This document shows positions 38,506-47,652 of a stretch of 62,650 bases of DNA, piece by piece. The notes under the pieces are model-generated. The model searched no databases. It worked only from the letters and a program-made list of their open reading frames with translations, and had not been told where the DNA came from. Position numbers and translations under genes: made by a program. Within the stretch, counting starts at the first letter, position 1. Each line of letters opens with the position of its first letter. Source of the stretch: Sphingomonas sp. SRS2 (GTDB lineage: Bacteria > Pseudomonadota > Alphaproteobacteria > Sphingomonadales > Sphingomonadaceae). The DNA is taken from positions 1 to 62,650 of the forward strand of contig NZ_LARW01000095.1 of assembly GCF_000971055.1 (NCBI RefSeq). The letters run 5' to 3'.

Positions 38506-41500
38506 TTAGAAGTTGAGGGTCACGCCGGCATAGATGTACCGGCCCATCGCGTCATAGACGTTCGGGAAGGTGTTACCCGAGCACAGCACCGCGGTGCAGG
38601 CGTTGACCACCGACGACGAACCGTTCGCACCGATGATCGGCGGATCGTTGTCGAGGATGTTCTGGACGCCCAGACGGAAGGTGTATGCATCGGTGATCGC
38701 GAAGGTCGCCGACAGATCGAAGTAGCTCTGCGCCGGCAGCTTGCGGTTGAAGTCCGCGAAGCCACCGTTCAGCGTTGTATTCGAGCTGGTACGATCGAGC
38801 GTGACGCTGTGGAAATAACGCCACTGGAGCGACAGACCCAAGCCATTTTCCATGGTGTAGGTCGCACGCGCCTTGTGACGCCATTCGGGGTTCGGCGTAC
38901 CGCAAACCAGGCCGTAGAGACCGGCGCAGTCATAAGGCGCGGACACGCCGTTATCCGTGATCAGCTTGTCGAGCCAGGTTCCGACCATGCTCAGCGACAG
39001 CGAACCGCCGGGGACCCGGGTCGAGTAAGCTGCCGTGACGTCGATACCGCGGGTCTTCAGGCCACCGATATTCAGGTCGAGATCGCGGATGAAGCCATCC
39101 GACGAGCGCCACAACGAACCGGTCGGATCGCGCTGGATCAGCGAACAGAAGGTTGGGTTACCCGTGTTAAGGCACTGATCGATGATGACGTCCTGCCCAT
39201 AAGGCTGGATCAGGTTCTTCACCTTGATGTCGAACCAGTCGACCGTCGCGCTGAAGCCCGGCAGGAAGCCCGGCTGGAACACGACGCCGAGCGTCTTCGT
39301 ATCCGAGGACTCTGGCTGAAGATTGGGATTACCACCAATCAGCCCATTAAACTGGCCGGCTGGGTTCGGAGCGACCGGATAGTTGCCGGGAGTGACCCCC
39401 GTCAGAGCGCACTGTGCCGGCGTTGCATCGACCGACCCATCCGGATTTTCCGTGCAAGGGTCGCTGCTGCCGTTCAGCGCAACGCGGATCGGAGCGAACA
39501 GATCCTGGACATTCGGTGCGCGGACGGCGCGATTATAACCCGCCCGGAAACGGATGTCTCTGATCGGAGCGAAGTCGAGCACGACCTTGTAGGTGTCGGT
39601 ATTTACGCCGCTGCTGTAATGTGAGTAGCGATAACCACCTTCGATCGCGAGACGATGGACGAAGCCTTCGTCGATGATCGGAAGCTGGAACTCACCGAAG
39701 ACTTCCTTGACGTCGAACGACCCTTTGGTCGGAAGCGTCGCTGCGCCCTGTCCGGTGAGGTCGCCGGTCTGGAAATTGATGTCGGTGTTCAGCTCGAGCG
39801 ATTCCTTGCGGTACTCGACGCCGACGTTGATACCCAGGCCCTGATCGGACCACGGGGTCTTCAGGCCATATTCGCCAAGAGCACCGGTGAAGTTGGCATT
39901 GAACACGCGCTCTTGCGTGTTGCCACGCTGGAAGCCGGGAACTTGCACATAGTTGAGCGCCTCCTGCGTAACGCCACCGAGTGCGAACATGTCATAGGGA
40001 CGGCAGTTCGTGTCGACACCCGAAACGAAGACGCGGCAGGCATTCTGGCCAGTGCGGGGGTCGACGATGACGTCCACGGCGTTGTTCAGCCGACGTGCCG
40101 AGAACTCGTTGAAGTAGGTCTCGGTGAAGTTGGTGCGGCCGAAGACATATGAAGCGTCGTACGACCATACCGGGCTGATCTCACCCTTCATGCCGCCGAC
40201 GATGCGGAAGCTGGTGTGCTGCAAGTCGTCGCGGCGCGGGCCGCCTTCGACGTTGCGGCGCAGACCCTGGAGGAAGCCTTTGTTGTAGGGATTGCCCGTC
40301 GTAGGGTCGAAGAACGTCAACGGGGTCGACGAGAAGCGTGGATCCGAGCCGTCATCGACCAATGGAAAACCGGTTTCAGTAACGCGGGTCACCAAGTTGC
40401 CGTTTTGAACGCCTAGCCCGCCGTTGCCGCAGATCAGCCCCTTCTGCTGTGCCGACAGAAGCGGATTGTCGCAGTTGACGCTGAGCGTGTTGCCGAAGTT
40501 ACCCGACTCGGCGATCTGGGCAACCGTACGGTCGTCCATGAACATCGCTTCCATATAGGGATGGAAGGCCGGGCTGATTTCATAATCGGCGAAGACGCCC
40601 GCGGTATAGCGTTCGTCGGGACGCTGGAAATAATTCAGCGGCGCGAAGTTATAGGGGGTGAACCCGGGAATGAAGGTACGGCCGGGGCCGACCTGCAGCG
40701 TGTTGGACGCCCAGTCGAAGAACGTGCCATTCGCGGAGGTGGCCGAACCACCGCAGCTCACGGCGCTCGCCGCGCTGACCTGCGAGGCGCACGACGAGTA
40801 GTCGTACTTGCTCTGTGTGACCGCCTTGAGCTTGCGATAACCGGCATAGGCCGTGAAGTGGCCCTGGTCGTCATCGCCGAACTTGCCGCCGAAGGTCGCG
40901 GTCACGTCGATCGTGCCGCCATTGACGGTGTTGCCCTTGGGCTGCGCAAAGCCACGGGGCGCGTGGGCCGCGTCGAGGAGCGAGTTGTTGTTGTTGTGCT
41001 GGTACAGGCTGTACTGGCTGTCGATCTGGAAACCTTCGAAATCGGTATCCATCACGAAGTTGACAACGCCGGCGATAGCGTCCGAGCCGTAGGTCGACGA
41101 CGCGCCGCCGGTCAGAACTTCGACGCGCTTGACCAGCGAGGAAGGGATGAAGTTGACGTCGGCGGCCGACGAGGTGGGGTCGCCCGGCATCAGGCGGCGG
41201 CCGTTGATCAGAACCAGGGTGCGCTCTTCACCGAGACCGCGAAGGTTTAGCGTGGCCGTACCGGTCGCGCCGTTGGCGATATTACCACCCTGGCCCGCAA
41301 AGGCCTGCGGAAGGCTGTTGATGAGATCTTCGGTGCGGGTCGTGCCCTGCAGCTTGATTTCGGCACTGCTCATGACCGTGACGGGCGTGGCGCCGGTCAG
41401 GTTCGGCTGCGGAATGCGCGAGCCGGTGACGATGATGACGGCGTCTTCTTCAGCTGCCGGAGCGGTCTGCGCAAACGCAGGCGCACCCGCGAAGGCGATG

Positions 41501-41568
41501 CCGAGCGCGAGCGAAGCCGCGCTGCAGCCCAGCCCGAATCGGCTGGTCTTGTTCGTTGTAATGGTCAC
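38506..41568 (-). CDS. TonB-dependent outer-membrane receptor
   Basis: This encodes 1020 residues from GTG at 41568, with a signal peptide ending near AFA-QTA (residue 34). The TonB box is likely within EEDAVIIVTGSRIPQ, followed by a plug domain (LNLRGLGEERTLVLINGRR) and a 22-strand barrel ending in the outer-membrane signature YIYAGVTLNF. It has several extracellular loop cysteines (SSCASQ, VSCGGS). The substrate is unknown. It is the first gene of the block with three TPR modification enzymes. Its size fits receptors for large molecules such as peptides, glycans or siderophores. Confidence 0.93.
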   Translation of the reverse strand: MTITTNKTSRFGLGCSAASLALGIAFAGAPAFAQTAPAAEEDAVIIVTGSRIPQPNLTGATPVTVMSSAEIKLQGTTRTEDLINSLPQAFAGQGGNIANGATGTATLNLRGLGEERTLVLINGRRLMPGDPTSSAADVNFIPSSLVKRVEVLTGGASSTYGSDAIAGVVNFVMDTDFEGFQIDSQYSLYQHNNNNSLLDAAHAPRGFAQPKGNTVNGGTIDVTATFGGKFGDDDQGHFTAYAGYRKLKAVTQSKYDYSSCASQVSAASAVSCGGSATSANGTFFDWASNTLQVGPGRTFIPGFTPYNFAPLNYFQRPDERYTAGVFADYEISPAFHPYMEAMFMDDRTVAQIAESGNFGNTLSVNCDNPLLSAQQKGLICGNGGLGVQNGNLVTRVTETGFPLVDDGSDPRFSSTPLTFFDPTTGNPYNKGFLQGLRRNVEGGPRRDDLQHTSFRIVGGMKGEISPVWSYDASYVFGRTNFTETYFNEFSARRLNNAVDVIVDPRTGQNACRVFVSGVDTNCRPYDMFALGGVTQEALNYVQVPGFQRGNTQERVFNANFTGALGEYGLKTPWSDQGLGINVGVEYRKESLELNTDINFQTGDLTGQGAATLPTKGSFDVKEVFGEFQLPIIDEGFVHRLAIEGGYRYSHYSSGVNTDTYKVVLDFAPIRDIRFRAGYNRAVRAPNVQDLFAPIRVALNGSSDPCTENPDGSVDATPAQCALTGVTPGNYPVAPNPAGQFNGLIGGNPNLQPESSDTKTLGVVFQPGFLPGFSATVDWFDIKVKNLIQPYGQDVIIDQCLNTGNPTFCSLIQRDPTGSLWRSSDGFIRDLDLNIGGLKTRGIDVTAAYSTRVPGGSLSLSMVGTWLDKLITDNGVSAPYDCAGLYGLVCGTPNPEWRHKARATYTMENGLGLSLQWRYFHSVTLDRTSSNTTLNGGFADFNRKLPAQSYFDLSATFAITDAYTFRLGVQNILDNDPPIIGANGSSSVVNACTAVLCSGNTFPNVYDAMGRYIYAGVTLNF

Positions 41569-41832
41569 TTTCCAGTCCCTTTTCTGGAGTGAGCGGGGAA
41601 GAAATCTCCCCCGAGCTCAACCTTCTTGGGACGAGGCTGGCGCTGGCACGCCGCTCCCGCCCCATTCAGGCATGCGGGCAGATGTGCAAGAAATCCGATC
41701 AGGCTGTAAAGCGGAGGTTAATTGCGGGGGCACGTTGCGCCGCCGTTGTCGCCTTTTTGCAACAGTCGCGAAATGTCGTTGCTCATATATGGCGAATGAT
41801 GGTTATAATGTTTCACAGTCAGGAGGATAACC
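41569..41832. promoter_or_regulatory. Divergent promoter region (264 bases) of the TonB receptor and a secreted protein
   Basis: The region is more AT-rich than its surroundings near 41755-41820. A perfect TATAAT at 41814-41819 precedes the plus-strand gene but no convincing -35 partner is visible. AGGAGG (41821-41826) is a strong ribosome site for that gene. On the receptor side only a weak GGGACTGG precedes the GTG. No hairpin or repeat was found. Confidence 0.5.
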
Positions 41833-42366
41833 GTGAATTGTGCGTCCAGAACGACATTATTTCTGACAGCGCTCGGCGCTTTCGCATCCGCCGCGTCGGC
41901 CGAACGGGCATATGCCCGGCCCGAGGCCTTCACCAAGCTGATCAATTGCCGCGCGATTGCCGACAAGGATCAGCGTCTCGCCTGCTATGATGCCGCTGCA
42001 GGCGCTCTCGAGGACGCCGAAAAGAAGAAGGATCTCGTCGTCGTCGATCGCAAGGAGATTCGGGAAACGAAGAACTCGCTCTTTGGTTTCGCCCTGCCAA
42101 AGATCGGACTGTTCGGCGATGACGGCAAGGATGACGAGAAGGATGCGATTAGCGAGATCGCCAGCACCGTCGATGTTGCGCGGGTGATCGGGAACGGCAA
42201 CTGGTCGCTCAGGCTGGCGGGCGACGCCGGCACCTGGGAAACGATCAGTGCGATCACTGTCGCCCCCCGTTCGGGTGACAAGGTGCGGATCAAGAAGGCG
42301 TCGCTGGGCAGCTATCTCGGTCAAGTCGGCATGAATCGCGGGGTGCGCTTCCGGCGGGTGCAGTGA
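41833..42366 (+). CDS. Exported protein with a CYDAA motif
   Basis: This encodes 177 residues from GTG, directly after AGGAGGATAACC. A signal peptide ends near ASA-ERA (residue 23). LINCRAIADKDQRLACYDAA (near 36-55) is a motif seen at the start of many periplasmic proteins of unknown role and of the VasI type. A charged Lys/Asp linker is followed by a compact domain beginning RVIGNGNWSLRL. Its partner is unknown. Divergent from the TonB receptor. Confidence 0.75.
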   Translation: MNCASRTTLFLTALGAFASAASAERAYARPEAFTKLINCRAIADKDQRLACYDAAAGALEDAEKKKDLVVVDRKEIRETKNSLFGFALPKIGLFGDDGKDDEKDAISEIASTVDVARVIGNGNWSLRLAGDAGTWETISAITVAPRSGDKVRIKKASLGSYLGQVGMNRGVRFRRVQ

Positions 42367-42402
42367 TGGGAAAACCCACCCTGCGCGGCGCGCGGGGAGG
42401 GT

Positions 42403-43290
42403 TTACTGTGGCATGCCCCCCGCCAGCGGCGCTGGATCGATCCGTGCTTCGCGCCATTTGATCGCCCAATGGAGGTGGGGCCCGGTGGCGCGGCCGGTCA
42501 TGCCGATCGCGCCCAGTGGCTGTCCCTGCTTCACCGCCTGTCCTGTCCTTACGTCGATCCGCGACAGATGGAGGAAGGCCGAGTTCAGCCCCATGCCATG
42601 GTCGATCATCAGCAGATTGCCTTCGAGGCTGAAGGGCGACGCCGCCGCAAGGATTACCACGCCGTCGGCGGGCGCGACGATCGCGGTGCCGGCCGGCCGG
42701 GCGACGTCGACCCCCGAATGATAGGCGCCCGGCTCGCCGGCATAGATGCGCTGCGATCCGAAGACCCCGCTGATCCGGCCGCTCACCGGCCAGATGAAAT
42801 GCTGCCGCCAGCCTTCGCTCGCCGAGTGGATGGCGCGGGCGGCGGCGATCTGGTCGGTCTCGATCTTGCGGCGGGCGAGATATTCGGGGCTCGGACTGGT
42901 GCCGCGCGCGAGGGTGGGCAGCGATTCGATCCGCCATTGGCGCGGCTGGACCGCCAGGGTGCGGCGCAGGATCGAGCCATCGATCAGTCGCGCCTCGATC
43001 CGCGCAACCGGCGCGGCGTCGCGATCGAAGGCGATCAGGAAGCGTCCGTCTTCGGCATAGCTGACCGGTTTTCCGTCGAGCAGCAGCGCGCTTGTGCCCT
43101 TTGGAGCAACGCCCATCGCGAGGCCGCCCTGTTCAATCGACCCTGCCAGCAGGAAATCCGCATTCTCGACGATCCGGGGCGCGGTGGGTGGCGGAGTGGG
43201 CGTCGGCGGCGGCGGGATGATGATAGGCGCGCAGCCGGCAAGCGTCAGCGCGGCGAGCGCGGCGATGGGGCCGCGCGCGGCTGACCTCAA
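42403..43290 (-). CDS. M23-family lipoprotein endopeptidase
   Basis: This is a cell-wall endopeptidase of the LytM group, 295 residues. The lipobox LAGC is near residue 19, followed by a Pro/Thr-rich linker. The C-terminal M23 domain has zinc ligands in YHSGVDVA and GPHLHW, both intact, so it should be active. The start is TTG at 43290, overlapping the upstream stop by TTGA with GGAG eight bases before, implying coupling to the DUF2093 gene. Confidence 0.92.
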   Translation of the reverse strand: MRSAARGPIAALAALTLAGCAPIIIPPPPTPTPPPTAPRIVENADFLLAGSIEQGGLAMGVAPKGTSALLLDGKPVSYAEDGRFLIAFDRDAAPVARIEARLIDGSILRRTLAVQPRQWRIESLPTLARGTSPSPEYLARRKIETDQIAAARAIHSASEGWRQHFIWPVSGRISGVFGSQRIYAGEPGAYHSGVDVARPAGTAIVAPADGVVILAAASPFSLEGNLLMIDHGMGLNSAFLHLSRIDVRTGQAVKQGQPLGAIGMTGRATGPHLHWAIKWREARIDPAPLAGGMPQ

Positions 43291-43484
43291 GCCTTCTGCT
43301 CCGCCTTGGTGGCTTCGATCGCGCTTACATAGGCTTCCTGGCGCTTGACGCTCCAGTAGCGCAGGTCGTCGAGCGCGATCGGATTGCCGGATATCGCGCA
43401 GACGACATGATCGCCGGGCACCAGCACACGGAAACCGTTGGCGAGATAGTTGAGCTTGGCGAGGCGGCCCGCGTTCATCAGCAT
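43287..43484 (-). CDS. DUF2093-family small protein
   Basis: This encodes 65 residues. NYLANGFRVLVPGDHVVCA and GNPIALDDLRYWS are the usual blocks of this short alphaproteobacterial family; function unknown. AAGGAG is placed six bases before ATG. It lies between xseA and the coupled M23 peptidase gene, all on the minus strand. Confidence 0.85.
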   Translation of the reverse strand: MLMNAGRLAKLNYLANGFRVLVPGDHVVCAISGNPIALDDLRYWSVKRQEAYVSAIEATKAEQKA

Positions 43485-43525
43485 GTCTGGCTCCTTACCA
43501 GCGATATGGGAATGGCGTCGCCATT

Positions 43526-45001
43526 TTAGAAGAGATCCTGCTGCCGGGTGGCGGCCTCTTCCGATCCCTTTTTCGCATAAGCCGGCTTGCCGCCATTCTC
43601 AACCCGGGCGTCGACCGCGCCATCGGCGAAGTGAAGGGTGAGCAGCCCCGCCGCCTTCGCCTCGGCCGCCTCGGTCAGCACGCCGCCGCCGCGTTTCTCG
43701 ACGCGGACATAGCCGCGTTGCAGCGGCTTGTCGGGATGGAGCTGCTCGGCGATCCGCCACAGCCGGTCGAGCGTGGCATGGCCCTCGGCGATCCGCGCCT
43801 GAATCGGTTCGGAGCGCAGCCGGATCGCGCCCAGCCGCTCGCCGGCGCGGGCGATCCGCTGGCTGAGCAGGGCGGGGCGAAGCGCGCCTGCGGCCTGCGC
43901 CAGATCGCTGCGGGCATGGGCGATGCGCGCCCCGAGCGCGCGCGGCAGCCGCTCGGCGATATCGTCCAGCCGCTGTTGCTGGCCCGCAAACAGGCTGTCG
44001 AGCGCGGGAAAGCGGTCGGCGATCGCCTCGAAGCGCTCGCCCGCGCGCTCGCGGTAGCGGCGCGTCAGCCGCTCGACGCGCGCGCCGAGTTCGCGGACAT
44101 GATGCGCGAGATCGGCGCGCACCGGCACCGCCATCTCGGCGGCGGCGGTCGGGGTCGGCGCGCGCCGGTCGGCGGCGAAATCGGCGAGGGTGGTGTCGGT
44201 CTCATGCCCGACGGCGGAGATCACCGGGATCGGCGAATCGGCGATCGCGCGGACGACCTCTTCCTCGTTGAACGCCCAGAGATCCTCGATCGAACCGCCG
44301 CCGCGTCCGACGATCAGCAGGTCTGGGCGCGGTACGGGCCCGTCCGCCGCCAGCGCACCAAAGCCGCGCACCGCCTGCGCCACCTGCGCCGCCGCGCCCT
44401 CGCCCTGTACCGCGACCGGCCAGAGGACGACATGGGTCGGGCAGCGATCCTCGAGCCGGTGAAGGATGTCGCGGATCACCGCGCCGGTTGGCGACGTTAC
44501 GACGCCGATGACGCGCGGCATGAAGGGCAGGGGGCGCTTGCGGTTCTCGTCGAACAGCCCTTCGGCGGCGAGCGCGCGGCGGCGCTGGTCGAGCAGCGCC
44601 ATCAGCGCGCCCTGGCCGGCCAGCTCCATCCGATCGATCACGATCTGATATTTGGACCGGCCGGGATAGGTGGTGAGCTTGCCGGTCGCGATCACCTCGA
44701 TCCCGTCTTCGGGGCGGAAGCGCATCATTGCGGCCTGACCCTTCCAGATCACCCCGTCGATACAGGCGCGGTCGTCCTTGAGGGTCAGGTAGCAATGGCC
44801 CGAACTATGCCGCTTGAAGCCCGAAATCTCGCCGCGCACGCGGACATGGCCGAACGCTTCCTCGACGCTCCGCTTCAGCGCGCCCGATAATTCGGAAACG
44901 CTGAGCGCTGGCGCGTTGTCGCCCGGCTGCTCCTCGGCTAACAGGCGAGGCCCGTCGCCCAAAGGCGCGTCGGGCGATTCACCGGGGAGAAGTTCGTTCA
45001 T
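43526..45001 (-). CDS. xseA: Exodeoxyribonuclease VII large subunit XseA
   Basis: The product degrades single-stranded DNA together with small subunit XseB (not in the window). From ATG at 45001 it is 491 residues. The OB-fold is at the N-terminus ([16 protein letters not shown]), then the catalytic core [29 protein letters not shown] and [21 protein letters not shown], then a long Arg-rich coiled coil. Its ATG and the purD ATG overlap on opposite strands in a shared CATG, so there is no spacer. Confidence 0.96.
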   Translation of the reverse strand: MNELLPGESPDAPLGDGPRLLAEEQPGDNAPALSVSELSGALKRSVEEAFGHVRVRGEISGFKRHSSGHCYLTLKDDRACIDGVIWKGQAAMMRFRPEDGIEVIATGKLTTYPGRSKYQIVIDRMELAGQGALMALLDQRRRALAAEGLFDENRKRPLPFMPRVIGVVTSPTGAVIRDILHRLEDRCPTHVVLWPVAVQGEGAAAQVAQAVRGFGALAADGPVPRPDLLIVGRGGGSIEDLWAFNEEEVVRAIADSPIPVISAVGHETDTTLADFAADRRAPTPTAAAEMAVPVRADLAHHVRELGARVERLTRRYRERAGERFEAIADRFPALDSLFAGQQQRLDDIAERLPRALGARIAHARSDLAQAAGALRPALLSQRIARAGERLGAIRLRSEPIQARIAEGHATLDRLWRIAEQLHPDKPLQRGYVRVEKRGGGVLTEAAEAKAAGLLTLHFADGAVDARVENGGKPAYAKKGSEEAATRQQDLF

Positions 45002-46283
45002 GATCGTCCTGCTGCTGGGATCGGGGGGCCGCGAACATGCGCTGGCCTGGAAGCTCGCGCAATCCGAACGGCTGACCAAGCTCTACGCCGCACCGGGCAA
45101 TCCCGGCATAGCCGAGTGCGCCGAGCTGGTCGATCTCGATCCGACCCATATCGAATCGGTCCTCGCTTTCGCGCGCGACGAGAATGTCGGGCTGGTGGTG
45201 ATCGGGCCCGAGGCCCCGCTCGTTGCCGGGCTCGCCGATCTGCTGCGCGAAAATGGCATCCTCACCTTCGGGCCGAGCAGGGCGGCGGCGCAGCTCGAGG
45301 GATCGAAGGGTTTCACCAAGGATCTCTGCCGGCGCGAGAATATCCCGACCGCCGCCTATGGCCGCTTCACCACCGCGGGTTCGGCCAAGTCGGCGCTCGA
45401 CAGCTTCGGCGTGCCGGTCGTGATCAAGGCCGATGGCCTTGCGGCGGGCAAGGGCGTCGTCATCGCCGAGAGCCGGGCCGAGGCCGAGGATGCGATCGAC
45501 GACATGTTCGGCGGCAGCTTCGGCAGCGCTGGCGCGGAGGTGGTGATCGAGGAATTCCTGACCGGCGAGGAGGCGAGCTTCTTCGCGCTGACCGATGGCG
45601 TCACCGTGGTGCCGTTCGGATCGGCGCAGGATCATAAGCGCGTCGGCGATGGCGATACCGGCCCGAATACCGGCGGCATGGGCGCGTATAGCCCCGCCCC
45701 GGTGCTGACCCCCGAACTGGAGGCGCAGGCCATGCGCGAGATCGTCGAGCCGACGGTCCGCGCGATGGCGGCGGCGGGTATCCCTTATTCGGGTGTACTC
45801 TATGCCGGATTGATGCTGACCCCCGAGGGGCCCAAGCTGATCGAGTATAACGCCCGCTTCGGCGATCCCGAATGCCAGGTGCTGATGCTGCGGCTGGAGG
45901 ACGACCTGATCACGCTGATGCTCGCGGTCGCCGAAGGGCGGCTCGCCGAGCTGCCGCGTCCAAGCCTGTCACCGAATAGCGCGCTGACGGTGGTGATGGC
46001 CGCGAGCGGCTATCCGGGCACGCCCGCCAAAGGCGGCGCGATCCGCAACATCACCGAGGCCGAGGCGAAGGGCGCAAAGGTCTTCCATGCCGGAACCGCG
46101 ATGTCGCAGGGCGGCTGGCTGATCGCCAATGGCGGACGCGTGCTCAACGTTACCGCGCTTGGCCAGGACATCGAAGAGGCCCGCGACGCCGCCTATGCGG
46201 CAGTCGACGCGCTCGATTTCGCGAGCGGCTTCTGCCGCCGCGATATCGGCTGGCGCGAATTGGCACGGCAGCGGAACGCTTGA
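45000..46283 (+). CDS. purD: Phosphoribosylamine-glycine ligase PurD
   Basis: PurD joins glycine to phosphoribosylamine in purine synthesis. The protein is 427 residues. It begins with [14 protein letters not shown]; the ATP-grasp parts [35 protein letters not shown] and [12 protein letters not shown] are the family signatures. GGGGAG lies ten bases before the start and falls inside the xseA coding region, because the two start codons overlap on opposite strands. Confidence 0.97.
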   Translation: MIVLLLGSGGREHALAWKLAQSERLTKLYAAPGNPGIAECAELVDLDPTHIESVLAFARDENVGLVVIGPEAPLVAGLADLLRENGILTFGPSRAAAQLEGSKGFTKDLCRRENIPTAAYGRFTTAGSAKSALDSFGVPVVIKADGLAAGKGVVIAESRAEAEDAIDDMFGGSFGSAGAEVVIEEFLTGEEASFFALTDGVTVVPFGSAQDHKRVGDGDTGPNTGGMGAYSPAPVLTPELEAQAMREIVEPTVRAMAAAGIPYSGVLYAGLMLTPEGPKLIEYNARFGDPECQVLMLRLEDDLITLMLAVAEGRLAELPRPSLSPNSALTVVMAASGYPGTPAKGGAIRNITEAEAKGAKVFHAGTAMSQGGWLIANGGRVLNVTALGQDIEEARDAAYAAVDALDFASGFCRRDIGWRELARQRNA

Positions 46284-46331
46284 GCCGCTGTCGCATTGGA
46301 TAATCGGAATATCAGATAAGAAGGACGGGGA

Positions 46332-46820
46332 ATGTCGAACACTACCCTCATAATCGCCGCCATCGTCGCGATCCTTGCGGTCGCCGGCCTCTTCGTGCTG
46401 CTGCGCAAGCCGACCCAGCGTGTGGCGCTGTCGGACAGCCCGCCACCCGTCGCGGCACCGAAGCCCGTCACGCCGAAGCCCGTGGTGAAGGAAAGTCACG
46501 GCATCGCCGACAGCGCCGCCGCCGCGGTGCTCGACGTCTCCGGGGCGGTGATCGGGGTCGACATCAATCCGGACCTGCCCGCCGACGATATGACGCGGAT
46601 CAAGGGGCTCGGGCCCAAGGCGCAGGCGGTGCTCGCCGGCATCGGTATCCATCGCTACGCCCAGCTCGCCGATCTCGATCCCGCCCAGGCGGCGGAGGTC
46701 GATGCGCGGCTCGGCGCGTTCAAGGGCCGGATCTTCCGCGACCGCTGGATTGATCAGGCGCGCTATCTCGAGAATGACGATGTCGCTGGCTTCGAAGGCG
46801 AATTCGGGAAGCTGGGGTAA
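46332..46820 (+). CDS. Membrane-anchored helix-hairpin-helix protein
   Basis: This encodes 162 residues. An N-terminal membrane helix (LIIAAIVAILAVAGLFVLL) and a Pro/Lys linker lead to a C-terminal domain beginning MTRIKGLGPKAQAVLAGIGI, the helix-hairpin-helix signature used for non-specific DNA or RNA contact. The remainder includes YAQLADLDP. Similar C-terminal domains are fused to ribosomal or NADH-dehydrogenase-like proteins in alphaproteobacteria. Function unknown. It follows purD by 48 bases. Confidence 0.75.
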   Translation: MSNTTLIIAAIVAILAVAGLFVLLRKPTQRVALSDSPPPVAAPKPVTPKPVVKESHGIADSAAAAVLDVSGAVIGVDINPDLPADDMTRIKGLGPKAQAVLAGIGIHRYAQLADLDPAQAAEVDARLGAFKGRIFRDRWIDQARYLENDDVAGFEGEFGKLG

Positions 46821-46831
46821 AGCGGCAATGC

Positions 46832-46856
46832 GCCGCCCCGGCTCAGCCGGGGCGGC
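46832..46856. terminator. Perfect 11-base hairpin between two convergent genes
   Basis: GCCGCCCCGGC, loop TCA, GCCGGGGCGGC. It lies between the helix-hairpin-helix gene and convergent thiE. It is very stable but lacks a U-run; a bidirectional stop is likely. Confidence 0.7.
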
Positions 46857-46863
46857 GGCTATA

Positions 46864-47568
46864 TCATTCCATGCCCTTCAGCGCGGCGAACTTCTTCACC
46901 GCCGCCGCCGGACCATCGGGGTCGTTCCACACCGCGCCCGACACCGCGAGAAAGTCTGCGCCGGCCGCGATCAGCGGCGTGCCGTTGTCGGGTGTGATCC
47001 CGCCGATCGCGACGCTCGGCAATTCGAACAGGGTAGCCCACCAGCCGAGGATCGAGGGATCGGGCTGGTGCTTCGTTTCCTTGGTGTCGGTCGGATAGAA
47101 AGCCCCGAAGGCGACATAGTCCGCCCCCGCCTCTCCAGCCTCCATCGCGAGATGGCGGCTGTCGTGACAGGTGACGCCGATCTGCGCATCGGGGCCCAGC
47201 GCCTCGCGCGCCTCGCGCGGGTCGCCGTCATCCTGGCCGAGATGGACGCCATCGGCGTTAAGCCGCTTCGCCAGCCCAATCGAATCGTTGACGATAAAGG
47301 CGACCTCGCGCGACGCGCAGACCGCCTGCAGCGGCCCGGCCAGCTCGGCGATGCGATGATCGTCGATCCCCTTGAGGCGCAGCTGGAACGCCGCGACGGG
47401 CCCGGCGTCGAGCGCGGCGGCCAGCGTCTCGGCGAACCCCGCGTCGATCACGGGCGGCGAGATCAGGTAGAGCTTGCACGCGCCCCTGCTTTCGTCGCGT
47501 TCGAAGCGGTCGGCAAAGCCGGGATCGAGGTTCAGGGACTCGCTGTCGTCGTCGAAATCGTCGTTCAT
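46864..47568 (-). CDS. thiE: Thiamine-phosphate synthase ThiE
   Basis: ThiE joins pyrimidine and thiazole phosphates to thiamine phosphate. The protein is 234 residues with a roughly 30-residue acidic N-terminal extension. Markers are FQLRLKG, FIVNDSIGLAKRLNADGVHLGQDD, GVTCHD, VAFGAFYPTDTK and VAIGGITPDN, in the family order. One substrate arises from the thiC product, encoded at the other end of the window. It is close to the aldolase gene, but with an 84-base gap. Confidence 0.93.
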   Translation of the reverse strand: MNDDFDDDSESLNLDPGFADRFERDESRGACKLYLISPPVIDAGFAETLAAALDAGPVAAFQLRLKGIDDHRIAELAGPLQAVCASREVAFIVNDSIGLAKRLNADGVHLGQDDGDPREAREALGPDAQIGVTCHDSRHLAMEAGEAGADYVAFGAFYPTDTKETKHQPDPSILGWWATLFELPSVAIGGITPDNGTPLIAAGADFLAVSGAVWNDPDGPAAAVKKFAALKGME

Positions 47569-47652
47569 GCCGCCCCACTAACCTATTTCGTCACCCCCGC
47601 GAAGGCCGGGCGAGATGGGGGCGGGACGGCCCGCCCCCCTCCAAAGGCTCGA

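Noticed and set aside
41779-41819. TTGCTC as -35 partner to the TATAAT before the secreted-protein gene
   Set aside because: The spacing is 29 bases, too long for a sigma-70 promoter; only the TATAAT is retained as an observation.
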